Shown: positions 41,303 through 50,670 of the stretch, piece by piece | Numbering within the stretch: the stretch's first letter is position 1 | Layout of the letters: the number at the start of each line of letters is the position of its first letter | Source of the DNA: Actinomadura formosensis NBRC 14204 | GTDB taxonomy: Bacteria > Actinomycetota > Actinomycetes > Streptosporangiales > Streptosporangiaceae | Length of the DNA stretch: 54,729 bases | Assembly: GCF_001552155.1 (NCBI RefSeq) | Contig: NZ_BCQQ01000036.1 | Location: 1 to 54,729 of the forward strand | Reading direction: 5' to 3' | The notes under the pieces: model-generated | Seen by the model: only the letters and a program-made list of their open reading frames with translations | What the model was told of the DNA's origin: nothing | The model's database searches: none | Translations under genes and position numbers: made by a program

Positions 41303-41516
41303 GGAGTCTCGTTCCGAGGATGCGCCGATGAGGGTCCTCAGCCGAGATTAACCAGCCGGGACGGCGGCGAACTGCAACTTTGTGGTGATCACTTTGTCGC
41401 TCCACACCATAAGTGGGGAGACGTACCGTATGGAGGACGACATCCGAGGGGAGGCCGCGATGCCGTACGGGTGGTCCGGGGACGGAACGCGGGCCCGAAC
41501 GGCCGGGTAGCGCGGC
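41303..41516. other. Intergenic region, DUF2637 gene / PH-like membrane gene
   Basis: 214 nt, divergent starts. AT-rich stretches ACTTTGTGGTGATCACTTTG (41378-41397) and CACACCATAAG may be promoter elements; no gene or long palindrome seen. Confidence 0.4.
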
Positions 41517-42254
41517 GTGCCGCTGCCGAGCGATCGGCTGGGCGAGCCGATCCGGACGTTCGACGGCCGGGCCGCGGGCCGCCGCACCTGGGCATGGCTG
41601 TGCCTGCTGTGCCTGGCGTCGCTGGCCATGATCCCGGTGGCCGTCGTCTACCTGCACGACCGCGTGTGGTGGGCGGGCGTCCCGGCGCTGCTGCTCGCGA
41701 TGGGGTACGCGGCGGCCGCCGGCTGGATCGCGGGACGTGACCGTCCGCGCTTCCGCCACCGGGTCGCGCGCCTGCATACGGGCGGCCTGTCCGTCAGCGG
41801 GCCGGGCGGCGAGGCCGCCCACACGTGGGACGAATTGGTCTCGGTGACGGTGTCCGGCCGGCACGCCGGCCCGCGCGTCCGGTGGTGCTTCACGATCGTC
41901 GCGGACGATGGCGGCGTCCTGCGGCTCGAAGACGACATCCCGGACGTCCGGACCCTCGGGGTGGCGGTCGCCGAAGAGGTGACGGCCCGGATCGTCCCGC
42001 GGCACCTGGCGGCGGTGCGGAAGCGGGAGCCCGTGCGGCTCGGCCCGTTCACCCTGGACCTGGACGGCGTCGAGAAGGACGGCGAGCGGCTGCCGTGGAA
42101 GGCCGTCCGGGACGTGGCGATCGACAACGGCATGGTGATCGTCCACGCGCACACCGGCCGCATGGACCTGATGGCACTCGCCTCCCGGATGCCGGACGCG
42201 CTGGCGTTCACGGCACTGTGCCACCGGCTCAGAAGGCTGGCGGAATCCTCCTGA
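41517..42254 (+). CDS. Membrane protein of DUF6585-like type
   Basis: 245 residues from GTG 41517. Two helices (about 23-45 LCLLCLASLAMIPVAVVYL and 50-70) then a PH-like beta domain (RHRVARLHTGGLSVSGPGGE, WDELVSVTVSGRHAGPRVRW) with a C-terminal helix. The fold and size recall DUF6585/PH-domain membrane proteins. I do not recognise a function. It lies upstream of the ECF42/DGPF pair on the same strand, 91 nt from it. Confidence 0.65.
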   Translation: MPLPSDRLGEPIRTFDGRAAGRRTWAWLCLLCLASLAMIPVAVVYLHDRVWWAGVPALLLAMGYAAAAGWIAGRDRPRFRHRVARLHTGGLSVSGPGGEAAHTWDELVSVTVSGRHAGPRVRWCFTIVADDGGVLRLEDDIPDVRTLGVAVAEEVTARIVPRHLAAVRKREPVRLGPFTLDLDGVEKDGERLPWKAVRDVAIDNGMVIVHAHTGRMDLMALASRMPDALAFTALCHRLRRLAESS

Positions 42255-42345
42255 AGATTTTCTCCCGGGGATGTCGAGGACGCGCCCGCCACTCCGATCC
42301 TGCTGTGACGAGCGGCCAACGGGGCCGCGTGAAGAGGAGCACACC

Positions 42346-42711
42346 GTGAAGTACATGCTGCTGATCTACAACCGTCCCGGCTTCGTGGAGGAACTGACGG
42401 AGGCGGAGCGCGAGGCGCTGTTCGGCGAGGTCGACGCGATCATGCGGGAGCTGACCGAGTCGGGGGAGATGGTCGGCGGGAACGCGCTGGCCGACCCGTC
42501 CGGGACGAAGACCGTCCGGGGGGTGGACGGGCAGCCGGCCGTGACCGACGGGCCGTTCCTGGAGACCAAGGAGCACTTCGCCGGCTACCTCACCGTCGAC
42601 TGCGAGTCGCGGGAGCGGGCCGTGGAGATCGCCTCGCGCTGGCCGGACATCCGGTTCGGCGGCCACCTGGAGGTCCGGGCGGTCATGGACGAGGCCGGGA
42701 CCGAGATGTGA
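42346..42711 (+). CDS. DGPF/YCII domain protein, partner of an ECF42 sigma factor (module 1)
   Basis: 121 residues from GTG 42346, with GAGGAG upstream. YCII-like fold: MLLIYNRPGFVEELTEAERE, then AVTDGPFLETKEHFAGYLTV containing the DGPF motif (family PF03795). Such proteins are found in a conserved gene pair with ECF42 sigma factors, where they are part of the sigma factor's regulon or sensor module. It overlaps the sigma factor gene by 4 nt (GTGA). Confidence 0.9.
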   Translation: MKYMLLIYNRPGFVEELTEAEREALFGEVDAIMRELTESGEMVGGNALADPSGTKTVRGVDGQPAVTDGPFLETKEHFAGYLTVDCESRERAVEIASRWPDIRFGGHLEVRAVMDEAGTEM

Positions 42712-43961
42712 GGACGCCCCCGGCCGTCGAGGACCTGCTGCGCACCCTCGCGCCGCAGGTCCTCGGCACGCTCGTGCGGCGGCACGGCGCGTTCGACGCC
42801 TGCGAGGACGCCGTGCAGGAGGCGCTGCTCGCCGCCGCCGTGCAGTGGCCGGGGGACGGCGTTCCGGAGCACCCGCGCGGCTGGCTGCTGACCGTCGCGA
42901 CGCGGCGGCTCACCGACCGGTGGCGCAGCGAGCGGGCGCGCCGCGACCGTGAGGCCGCCGTGTTCGCCCGGGAGCGGGACGAGCCGGCCCGCCCGGACGA
43001 GGACCGGCCGGGCGACCGCGACGACACGCTGACGCTGCTGTTCCTGTGCTGCCATCCGGTGCTGTCGCCGTCCTCGCAGGTCGCGCTGACGCTGCGGGCG
43101 GTCGGCGGCCTGAGCACGGCGCAGATCGCGCGAGCGTTCCTGGTCCCGGAGGCGACGATGGCGCAGCGGGTCAGCCGGGCCAAGCAGAAGATCAGGTCGG
43201 CCGGGGCGCGGTTCGGGACGCCGCCGCCGGACGAGCGGGCCGAGCGGCTGCGGGCCGTCCTGCACGTCCTGTACCTGATCTTCAACGAGGGGTACACGGC
43301 GTCGAGCGGGCCCGAGCTGCGGCGCGCCGACCTCACCGCGGAGGCGATCCGGCTGACCCGGGCGCTGCACCGGCTGCTGCCGGAGGACGGCGAGGCCGCC
43401 GGCCTGCTCGCGCTGATGCTGCTGACCGACGCCCGCCGCGCCGCCCGCACCGGGCCCGGCGGGCGGCTGATCCCGCTCGCCGACCAGGACAGGACGCGCT
43501 GGAACGCCTCCGCGATCGCCGAGGGCACCGCGCTGATCACCGGCGCGCTCACCTGGTCGCCGCCCGGCCCGTACCAGTTGCAGGCCGCGATCGCCGCCGT
43601 CCACGCGGAGGCGCGCCGCCCCGAGGACACCGACTGGCCGCAGATCCTCGCGCTGTACCGGCTGCTGGCGCATCTGGCCCCGAACCCGATGGTCACGCTG
43701 AACGAGGCCGTGGCGCTGGCGATGGTGGACGGGCCGGCGGCCGGGCTCGACCTGCTGCGGCCGCTGGACGACGACGCCCGCATGTCCGGACACCACCGGC
43801 TCGCCGCCGTCCGCGGGCATCTGCTGGAGATGGCCGGAGAGCCCGGTGCCGCGCGGGAGGCGTACCGGGAGGCGGCCCGGCGCACCACCAGCCTTCCCGA
43901 GCGCCGCTACCTGGAGTCCCGCGCCGCCCGCCTCGATGGGGGAAACGATGAAGACGCCTGA
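42708..43961 (+). CDS. ECF42-type RNA polymerase sigma factor (module 1)
   Basis: 417 residues from GTG 42708. Sigma70_r2 (about 1-80, with GAFDACEDAVQEALLAAAVQ), Sigma70_r4 (about 130-185, [20 protein letters not shown]), and a long C-terminal helical extension (about 195-415) with LIFNEGYTASSG and PNPMVTLNEAVALAMVDGPA, the TPR-like tail of ECF42. These factors have no anti-sigma factor; the C-terminal domain is thought to control them. Paired with the DGPF gene. A second such module lies 3.5 kb further right. Confidence 0.92.
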   Translation: MRTPPAVEDLLRTLAPQVLGTLVRRHGAFDACEDAVQEALLAAAVQWPGDGVPEHPRGWLLTVATRRLTDRWRSERARRDREAAVFARERDEPARPDEDRPGDRDDTLTLLFLCCHPVLSPSSQVALTLRAVGGLSTAQIARAFLVPEATMAQRVSRAKQKIRSAGARFGTPPPDERAERLRAVLHVLYLIFNEGYTASSGPELRRADLTAEAIRLTRALHRLLPEDGEAAGLLALMLLTDARRAARTGPGGRLIPLADQDRTRWNASAIAEGTALITGALTWSPPGPYQLQAAIAAVHAEARRPEDTDWPQILALYRLLAHLAPNPMVTLNEAVALAMVDGPAAGLDLLRPLDDDARMSGHHRLAAVRGHLLEMAGEPGAAREAYREAARRTTSLPERRYLESRAARLDGGNDEDA

Positions 43962-44012
43962 GGTTCCCGGTGCGAGCCCGCATTGCGCGCCGCGCGGCCC
44001 CGTGTCATCCAA

Positions 44013-44018
44013 TAACCT
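44013..44018 (+). promoter_or_regulatory. Candidate -10 box for leaderless cysS
   Basis: TAACCT is 6 nt before GTG 44025, no SD. Confidence 0.5.
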
Positions 44019-44024
44019 GAGTTC

Positions 44025-45419
44025 GTGAGTCTGCGTTTTTACGACACCGGCACCCGTAGCGTCCGCACGTTCGAGCCCCTGGAAGAGGGCCGCGTGGGGA
44101 TGTACGTGTGCGGTGCGACCCCGCAGGCGTCACCCCACATCGGGCACCTGCGCTCCGGCGTCATCTACGACGTGCTGCTGCGCTGGCTGCGCGCGTCCGG
44201 CTACGAGGTGACGTTCGCGCGCAACGTCACCGACGTCGACGACAAGATCATCGCGGTGGCGGCGGAGCGGGACGTCCCGTGGTTCGCGGTCGCCGAGGGC
44301 AACCAGCGGGTGTTCACGCAGGGCTACGACCTGCTCGGCTGCCTGCCCCCGACGGTCGAGCCGCGCGCCACCGGGCACGTCCCGGAGATGATCGTGCTGA
44401 TCCGCCGGCTGGTCGAGAAGGGCCACGCGTACGCGGCGGCCGGCGACGTGTACTTCGACGTGAAGTCGTGGGCGGACGAGTACGGGGCGCTGTCGAACCA
44501 GCGGCTGGACAACATGCGGTCCGCCGGCGACACCCCCAACGAGGACGCCAAGCGCGACCCGCGCGACTTCGCGCTCTGGAAGGGGGCCAAGCCGGGCGAG
44601 CCGGCCTGGGAGACCCCTTGGGGGGACGGGCGCCCCGGCTGGCATCTCGAATGCTCCGCGATGGCGACGAAGTACCTCGGCGCGACGTTCGACATCCACG
44701 GCGGCGGCGTCGACCTGATCTTCCCGCACCACGAGAACGAGATCGCCCAGTCCCGTGCCGCCGGTGACGGCTTCGCCCGCTACTGGCTGCACAACGGGCT
44801 CCTCACCGTGGACGGCGAGAAGATGAGCAAGTCGGTCGGCAACGTGGTCCTGCTACCGGATCTGCTGGGCAAGGCTCGTCCCGTAGAGGTGCGCTACTAC
44901 CTGGCCTCGGCGCACTACCGGTCGCTCATGGACTACACCGATGCCGCCTTGGCCGAGGCCGTCTCCGCCTATCAGCGCATAGAGGGCTTCGTAACGCGGG
45001 CCTCGGAGGTGGTGGGCACGGTCCCGCCTTCCTCTGTGCCGGCCGCGTTCGCCGCGGCGATGGACGACGATCTGGGCGTCCCGCAGGCGCTGGCGGTGCT
45101 GCACGAGACCGTCCGGGACGGGAACAGCGCCCTTGCGGCCGGCGACCTCGACGCGGTGCGGCGGGGGCTCGCGGACGTGCGGGCGATGGCGGAGGTGCTG
45201 GGCATCGATCCGCTGTCGCCGCAGTGGACCCGTGCGGGCGAGGAGGACCTGCGTCCCGTCGTGGACGCGCTCGTCGCCGTCGCGCTGGAGCAGCGGCAGG
45301 CGGCGCGCGCGCGCAAGGACTACGCGTCCGCCGACGCGATCCGCGACGGCCTGGCGGAGGCCGGCATCCTCGTCGAGGACACGCCGCAGGGGCCGCGCTG
45401 GGAACTCAAGCGCGGCTGA
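44025..45419 (+). CDS. cysS: Cysteinyl-tRNA synthetase
   Basis: 464 residues from GTG 44025. HIGH motif [14 protein letters not shown] near 30-45, zinc Cys in YVCGATP and HLECSAM, KMSKS in [14 protein letters not shown] (about 265), and the CysRS-specific [18 protein letters not shown]. Catalyses ATP-dependent charging of tRNA-Cys. It is followed by rlmB 124 nt downstream, matching the conserved carD-ispDF-cysS-rlmB order. Confidence 0.96.
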   Translation: MSLRFYDTGTRSVRTFEPLEEGRVGMYVCGATPQASPHIGHLRSGVIYDVLLRWLRASGYEVTFARNVTDVDDKIIAVAAERDVPWFAVAEGNQRVFTQGYDLLGCLPPTVEPRATGHVPEMIVLIRRLVEKGHAYAAAGDVYFDVKSWADEYGALSNQRLDNMRSAGDTPNEDAKRDPRDFALWKGAKPGEPAWETPWGDGRPGWHLECSAMATKYLGATFDIHGGGVDLIFPHHENEIAQSRAAGDGFARYWLHNGLLTVDGEKMSKSVGNVVLLPDLLGKARPVEVRYYLASAHYRSLMDYTDAALAEAVSAYQRIEGFVTRASEVVGTVPPSSVPAAFAAAMDDDLGVPQALAVLHETVRDGNSALAAGDLDAVRRGLADVRAMAEVLGIDPLSPQWTRAGEEDLRPVVDALVAVALEQRQAARARKDYASADAIRDGLAEAGILVEDTPQGPRWELKRG

Positions 45420-45543
45420 GGGGTCCCGCACTGCGGATAAAATCGGACGTTCGCGGGGGTTCGTTCGCCGTCCCGCTGAGATCTTGAGCCGCCCGGCAGC
45501 CGCGAGGGCGCGCACGCAATCGTCGCGAGGGGCATGATCGACA

Positions 45544-46461
45544 ATGGCCAAGCACAAGGGCAAGGGGCCCACTCCCAAGGCCGAGGACCGGCACTGGCAC
45601 GGCAAGCGCCAGAAGGCCCGTGCCGTCAAGAACGCCAAGCGCACCGGAACGCCGACGCTCGGTCCGGGCGGGCGCGCGAAGGGACCCTCGCCGGACGCCC
45701 GTCCCGCCGGGCGTCCCGCCGGCGCGCGGCGCGCGACCGGTGAGGTGCCGGAGCTGGTCACGGGGCGCAACCCGGTCGTCGAGGCGCTGCGCGCGGGCGT
45801 CCCGGGCACCGCGCTGTACGTGACGTCCGGGACGGACGAGCGGGTGCGCGAGTCGATCCAGCTGGCCGCCGACCGGGGCGTCCCGCTGCTGGAGACCGGC
45901 AAGAACGAGCTGGACCGGCTGACGGACGGCGCCGTCCACCAGGGCATCGCGCTGCAGGTCAGGCCGTACCGGTACGCGCACCCCGACGACCTGCTCAAGG
46001 GAACGTCGCCGCTGATCGTCGCGGTGGACGGGGTCACCGACCCGCGCAACCTGGGGGCGATCGTCCGGTCCGCCGCCGCGTTCGGCGCGACCGGTGTCGT
46101 CGTGCCGGAGCGGCGTGCCGCCGGGGTCACCGCGGGGGCGTGGAAGTCGTCCGCGGGGACGCTCGCGACCGTCCCCGTCGCGCAGGCCACGAACCTGACG
46201 CGGCAGCTCAAGGCGTACCAGAAGGCCGGCTGCTTCGTCGCCGGGCTGGACGCGCGGGGCGGCGTGGCCGTCGCCGACCTGGAGATCGCCTCCGGGCCGT
46301 TCGTGCTGGTCGTGGGCTCGGAGGGGAGGGGGCTCGGACGCCTGGTCGCCGACACCTGCGACCTGCTGGTGACGATCCCCATGCCGGGCAGGGCCGAGTC
46401 GCTGAACGCCGGGGTCGCCGCGGGCATCGCCCTGTACGAGATCAGCCGGCTCCGCGCCTGA
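45544..46461 (+). CDS. rlmB: 23S rRNA 2'-O-methyltransferase RlmB
   Basis: 305 residues. The first ~60 residues are basic and Gly/Pro-rich ([17 protein letters not shown]); then the substrate-binding domain ([20 protein letters not shown]) and the SPOUT/SpoU knot: [57 protein letters not shown]. Methylates G2251 of 23S rRNA. Neighbours cysS in many actinobacteria. Confidence 0.95.
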   Translation: MAKHKGKGPTPKAEDRHWHGKRQKARAVKNAKRTGTPTLGPGGRAKGPSPDARPAGRPAGARRATGEVPELVTGRNPVVEALRAGVPGTALYVTSGTDERVRESIQLAADRGVPLLETGKNELDRLTDGAVHQGIALQVRPYRYAHPDDLLKGTSPLIVAVDGVTDPRNLGAIVRSAAAFGATGVVVPERRAAGVTAGAWKSSAGTLATVPVAQATNLTRQLKAYQKAGCFVAGLDARGGVAVADLEIASGPFVLVVGSEGRGLGRLVADTCDLLVTIPMPGRAESLNAGVAAGIALYEISRLRA

Positions 46462-46482
46462 GCACCGATTCGCCTCAACGGA

Positions 46483-46506
46483 AATAATCTCAACGTTCAG
46501 ATTATT
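46483..46506. promoter_or_regulatory. Inverted repeat upstream of the EamA transporter
   Basis: AATAATCT and AGATTATT are perfect 8-bp arms around an 8-nt spacer CAACGTTC, ending 18 nt before ATG 46525. It is very AT-rich for this genome and is a likely operator; the regulator is not in the window. Confidence 0.6.
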
Positions 46507-46524
46507 GACCATGAGGTGAATTCG

Positions 46525-47409
46525 ATGACCGCCGTCGCCGCACCGCGCACGGTGCGCGCCCGCTACGCGTCCGACCTCGCCCTCGCCGCCTTCGCCCCCG
46601 CGAGCTGGGGCACCACCTACGTCGTCACCACCACCCTCCTTCCCGCCGACCGCCCGCTGCTGGCCGCCACCCTGCGCGCCCTCCCCGCCGGCCTCGTCCT
46701 GCTCGCCGTCACCCGGCGCCTCCCGCGCGGCGGCTGGTGGTGGAGGACGATCGTCCTCGGCATGCTGAACTTCGGCGCGTTCCTCCCGCTGATCTTCTTC
46801 GCCGCCTACCGGCTGCCCGGCGGGGTCGCCGCGACGATCGGCTCCGTCCAGCCGCTGGTCGTGGCGCTGCTGTCGCTCGGCGTCCTGCGCGTCCGCCCGG
46901 CCCGCCCGGTCCTGTACGCGGCGGTCGCCGGCACCGGCGGCGTCGCGCTGCTGACGCTGACCGCCGACGCCCGCCTGGACCCGCTCGGCATCCTCGCCAT
47001 GCTCACGGCCACCTCCCTCATGGCCGCCGCGATCGTCCTGGCCAAAAAATGGGGCCGCCCCGAATCGCCGCTGGTCATGGCCGGGTGGCAGCTCACCGTC
47101 GGCGGTCTGGTCCTTCTGCCGGTCACCCTCGCCGCCGAGGGCGTCCCGCCGTCCATGACCGGCGAGAACGTGCTGGGCTTCGCCTACCTCGGCATCGTCG
47201 GCACCGCGATCGCGTACGCACTGTGGTTCCGCGGCATCGACCGGCTGCCCCCGACGTCGGTGTCCCTGCTCGGCCTGACCAACCCGATGGTCGCCACTCT
47301 CGCCGGCCTGGTCATCCTCGGCCAGACGCTCACGGCGTGGCAGATCGTCGGCTTCACCATCGCCCTCGGCGCTCTCGTCGCCGGCCAGACCCTCAACCGG
47401 AGGCCGTGA
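46525..47409 (+). CDS. EamA/DMT family transporter
   Basis: 294 residues from ATG 46525 (GAGGT 7 nt upstream). Ten membrane helices in two EamA halves: LALAAFAPASWGTTYVVTTT, FGAFLPLIFFAAYRLPGGVA, ATSLMAAAIVLAKKWGR and GIVGTAIAYALWFRGIDRLP. A probable exporter of small metabolites or drugs. Preceded by a strong inverted repeat, so regulated by an unidentified TF. Confidence 0.9.
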   Translation: MTAVAAPRTVRARYASDLALAAFAPASWGTTYVVTTTLLPADRPLLAATLRALPAGLVLLAVTRRLPRGGWWWRTIVLGMLNFGAFLPLIFFAAYRLPGGVAATIGSVQPLVVALLSLGVLRVRPARPVLYAAVAGTGGVALLTLTADARLDPLGILAMLTATSLMAAAIVLAKKWGRPESPLVMAGWQLTVGGLVLLPVTLAAEGVPPSMTGENVLGFAYLGIVGTAIAYALWFRGIDRLPPTSVSLLGLTNPMVATLAGLVILGQTLTAWQIVGFTIALGALVAGQTLNRRP

Positions 47410-47480
47410 GGAACCTCGCTCCCCGTGCTCGACGCGATATCGCCATCAGCGCGACCAATCCCCTCCCGGCCGCACCCGTT

Positions 47481-48653
47481 TCACGGTCGCAAACTGAGCA
47501 GCCGCTTTTCAAGGAAGGTCATTTCGGCCGGATTATCCGTCCGCTCCAGGGCTCGGCCGTACGCTTCGGCGGCCTCCTCGTCGCGTCCCAGCCGCCTCAG
47601 CAGATCGGCGCGGATCGCATGGAACAGGTGGTACCGGCCGAGGTCGAGACCGTCCACCAGGCCCAACGCGGCCCCGGGTCCCTCGACCTCGGCCACCGCC
47701 ACGGCCCGGTTGAGCGCCACCACCGGACTCGGCGCCACGACCATCAACTGGTCGTACAACCGGAGAATCTGCCCCCACCGCGTATCCCCGGCGGTCGCCG
47801 CGGCACTGTGCACCGCATTGACGGCCGCCTGGATCTGATACGGCCCCGGCCGGCCGATCTCCAGACACCGCCGGACGAGCGCCTGCCCCTCCCGCACCAG
47901 CCCGCGATCCCACAACCCGCGATCCTGCTCACCGAGCAGAACCAGTTCCCCGTCCACCATCCGGGCGGCCTTACGGGACTCGATGAGAAGCATCAACGCC
48001 AGCAGCCCCAGCACTTCGGGCTCGTCCGGCATCAGCTCATGAAGAACCCGCCCCAGCCTGATCGCCTCGGCCGCCAACTCATCCCGACCCCCATACCCCT
48101 GATTGAAAACGAGATAGACAACGGCCAGCACCCCGGAAAGCCGCCCCGGCAGATCACCCTCCTCCGGCACCCGATACGGAATCCGCGCGTCCCGTATCTT
48201 CCCCTTCGCCCGCACCAGCCGCTGCGCCATCGTCTTCTCCGGCACCAGAAACGCCCGCGCGATCTCCGCCGTGGTCAGCCCGCCCAGCAACCGCAACGTC
48301 AACGCCACCCGCGCCTGCAATCCCAGAGCCGGATGGCAGCACGTGAAAATCAGCCGGAGCCGCTCGTCCTGCACGGTCCCCACCTCGACCGGCCCGCCCT
48401 CGTCCACCATCGCGGCCTGCGCCTGCTTCCCCGCCCGCGCCGCCTCCCGGCGCACCCGGTCGATCGCCTTGTTCCGTGCCGTCGTGATGACCCACCCGGC
48501 CGGGCTGGGCGGCGTCCCCTCCACCGGCCACCTGCGCACCGCCTCGGCGAACGCGTCCTGGACGGCGTCCTCGGCGACGTCGATATCGCCGAAGGCACGG
48601 ACCAGCACGGCCACCGCCCGCCCGTGCTCCGCCCGGAAGACCTCCTCGATCAC
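47481..48653 (-). CDS. ECF42-type RNA polymerase sigma factor (module 2)
   Basis: 390 residues from GTG 48653, overlapping the DGPF gene by 4 nt. Sigma70_r2 around [20 protein letters not shown], Sigma70_r4 around [20 protein letters not shown], then a helical tail with [20 protein letters not shown] and [20 protein letters not shown]. It is a diverged paralogue of the module 1 sigma factor. Last gene of a three-gene coupled operon with the RibD-like and DGPF proteins. Confidence 0.92.
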   Translation of the reverse strand: MIEEVFRAEHGRAVAVLVRAFGDIDVAEDAVQDAFAEAVRRWPVEGTPPSPAGWVITTARNKAIDRVRREAARAGKQAQAAMVDEGGPVEVGTVQDERLRLIFTCCHPALGLQARVALTLRLLGGLTTAEIARAFLVPEKTMAQRLVRAKGKIRDARIPYRVPEEGDLPGRLSGVLAVVYLVFNQGYGGRDELAAEAIRLGRVLHELMPDEPEVLGLLALMLLIESRKAARMVDGELVLLGEQDRGLWDRGLVREGQALVRRCLEIGRPGPYQIQAAVNAVHSAAATAGDTRWGQILRLYDQLMVVAPSPVVALNRAVAVAEVEGPGAALGLVDGLDLGRYHLFHAIRADLLRRLGRDEEAAEAYGRALERTDNPAEMTFLEKRLLSLRP

Positions 48654-48997
48654 ACCTCGCCGTGGAACGGCCGCACCTCCATCGGCAACCCCGTCGCCTT
48701 GACGAACCTGGCCGCGATCTTGAGCGCCGCGTCCAGATCCTCCACCTGGATGATCGTGATGCCGCCGATGTGCTCCTTGCCCTCCGCCCACGGCCCGTCC
48801 GTCGCGATCACCTCATCGTCGCGAAGCCGCACCATCGTGGACGCCTCGGGCCCGTGCAGCCCGTGCCCGAACACCCACGACTCCTCCAGCTCCAGGTCAC
48901 GCCGAATCTCGAAGATGTCCGCCATTACCTTCTCCAGCACCTCCGGCGGCGGCGGATCGCCCACCGGCTGGATCATGTTGAGCAAGTACAGCTTCAT
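48650..48997 (-). CDS. DGPF/YCII domain protein (module 2)
   Basis: 115 residues. YCII fold with [20 protein letters not shown], and [20 protein letters not shown]; the DGPF motif is DGPW here. ATG overlaps the stop of the RibD-like gene by 4 nt, and its stop overlaps the start of the sigma factor gene by 4 nt. Confidence 0.88.
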   Translation of the reverse strand: MKLYLLNMIQPVGDPPPPEVLEKVMADIFEIRRDLELEESWVFGHGLHGPEASTMVRLRDDEVIATDGPWAEGKEHIGGITIIQVEDLDAALKIAARFVKATGLPMEVRPFHGEV

Positions 48998-49569
48998 GCC
49001 CCCTCCTTCACGTACGTCGCGATCACTACCCCGGTGGTCGTCGTCACCGACTCCACAAGCCGCAACGACGCCTCAACCCCCTCGAACAGCCGCCGACCCG
49101 TCCCCAGCACGAGCGGATGGACCATCAGCAGCCACTCGTCCACCAGCCCCCGCCGCATGAGCTCCCGCGCAAGCACCCCGCTCCCCAGCACGGTGAGCCT
49201 CGCCACCCCCCTCTTGACCTCCGCCACCTCGGCCACATCGCCGAGCAGCACCGAGTTCTGCCACGGCAACGGCTCCCGCAGCGTCTCCGAAACCACGTAC
49301 TTCGTGACTCGGTTCAGCGCGTCCGTGTACGGGTTCCCGTCCCTCTGCCGAGGCCAGTACTCGTAGAACTGCTCGTACGTCCGCCGCCCCAACAGCTGCG
49401 CTCCGTCCGAGCCCATCCTCTGCCCCAGCACAGAAGCCATGACCTCGTCATTCCCCGCCACAGCCCACCCACCGCGCACGAACCCGTCCCGCGTATCCTC
49501 ATCAGCCCTCGCCGGCCCCTGCATCACCCCGTCAAGCGACACATGCTCGACCAGAACGACCTTCCCCAC
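48994..49569 (-). CDS. RibD C-terminal/dihydrofolate reductase-like protein (module 2)
   Basis: 191 residues from GTG 49569, with GGGAGG 4 nt upstream; an upstream in-frame start at 49647 adds a low-quality Gly/Cys stretch. RibD_C marks: VVLVEHVSLDGVMQGPARAD, GRRTYEQFYEYWP, VSETLREPLPWQNSVLLGD, LTVLGSGVLARELMRRGLVD and EWLLMVHPLVLGTGRRLF. A reductase fold often encoded with ECF42 modules; NADPH-dependent activity is possible, but the substrate is unknown. First gene of the coupled operon. Confidence 0.88.
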   Translation of the reverse strand: MGKVVLVEHVSLDGVMQGPARADEDTRDGFVRGGWAVAGNDEVMASVLGQRMGSDGAQLLGRRTYEQFYEYWPRQRDGNPYTDALNRVTKYVVSETLREPLPWQNSVLLGDVAEVAEVKRGVARLTVLGSGVLARELMRRGLVDEWLLMVHPLVLGTGRRLFEGVEASLRLVESVTTTTGVVIATYVKEGA

Positions 49570-49668
49570 AACGCCTCCCCAAGCTCCCGGCCGGCCCACC
49601 ACCGACCTCACACCCCCTACACGAACGCACCCCCCACAAATCGACACCCCACCCAGAAAAACGCCGGA

Positions 49669-50316
49669 TCAGGATCGCGAAGGCGGGCGCGGCACGGTGA
49701 CGGCCGACGCCTGCCGCCACCACGTTTCGCCCACCCCGACCACGGCTTCGTCGTCGTTGATCGGCAAGAACTCGCAGCGGTCCCCGTAAGCGGCGATCAG
49801 TCGCGCGTACCGTTCCCGCCGACCGCGGTCGGCGTGCACGAGGGGAAAGAATCCGACCAGCCCGAGACCCTCGGTGGTCTCGACCGACCCCGGGTCGTCA
49901 GGCCCTCGGTAGAAGGCGAGGTCAGCGGTCGCCAGGGCGGCCCCGGCGGACACACCGGCGTAGGCCAACTCGCCGCCGAGAACAGCTTGCTTGACGATGC
50001 GAACGAACCCGCTGCGCTGCGCGTGCTCCAGCAGAAGGATCGGATGACCGCCGGTGACGAAGACGAGCTCACAGCGCTCCACCGCACCGTCCACGTCCGC
50101 CGCCCGCGCACCTTCCAGATCGAGGTACTCAACCCGCACCCCGCAGGCCGCCAAGTGCCCCACCACCTCATCGACCCAAGGCGTCAACGGCAACGGGTTG
50201 CCCGCCGTGGGCACCACCACAGCCCGCCGTGGCCGGCGAGGAAGCCCTTCCATCCACCCCAGGAGGGCGCCAAGCCCCTGGCTCCCCAAAAACGCCCGCA
50301 CGACAGCCCCAGCCAC
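49669..50316 (-). CDS. S51 family (dipeptidase E-like) peptidase
   Basis: 215 residues from GTG 50316; GTG 50301 is a second candidate, and the true start is uncertain. The glutamine-amidotransferase-like fold shows RAFLGSQGLGALLGWMEGLP, VVVPTAGNPLPL, VFVTGGHPILLLEHAQRSG and the nucleophile elbow AYAGVSAGAALATADLAFYR (GxSAG Ser). The usual Ser-His-Glu triad is only partly identified. Related enzymes are aspartyl dipeptidases (PepE) or cyanophycinase-like. It follows the ECF42 operon by about 100 nt on the same strand. Confidence 0.8.
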   Translation of the reverse strand: MAGAVVRAFLGSQGLGALLGWMEGLPRRPRRAVVVPTAGNPLPLTPWVDEVVGHLAACGVRVEYLDLEGARAADVDGAVERCELVFVTGGHPILLLEHAQRSGFVRIVKQAVLGGELAYAGVSAGAALATADLAFYRGPDDPGSVETTEGLGLVGFFPLVHADRGRRERYARLIAAYGDRCEFLPINDDEAVVGVGETWWRQASAVTVPRPPSRS

Positions 50317-50670
50317 AGACCCACCGTAGTGAGCCCTAGGCTCGACAGCGATTCCCCGACCTCGGGCTCCCAAGACCAACAGCAGCCCGCCCCGGCCCGC
50401 GGGGGCCTGGCGGCCGCGTGACCCCGCTTCGCACTCGCCCGCCGCCGGTTGCTCTGGGCCCACTAAAAGGCGCCGTTCCGCTGGCAGGGCCTTGCGAAAG
50501 CCATGAGCGCCCATCCCCCTGCCCACGTCGATTGACGACTAGGAAGAGGACATCCTCCCAGGGGCGCCTCGCCCGCGTACCCGGCGGCGTGCGTCCAGAT
50601 AAGGACATGGGGTAATGAACTCACTCTTGGGGTAGTTGGCGCTCAACTCGGACATTCGCATCGTCGTGTC
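50317..50670. other. Gene-poor stretch before the Cys/His-rich gene
   Basis: 354 nt without a convincing gene on either strand. It marks the transition from ordinary codon use to the lower-GC right end. Confidence 0.4.
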
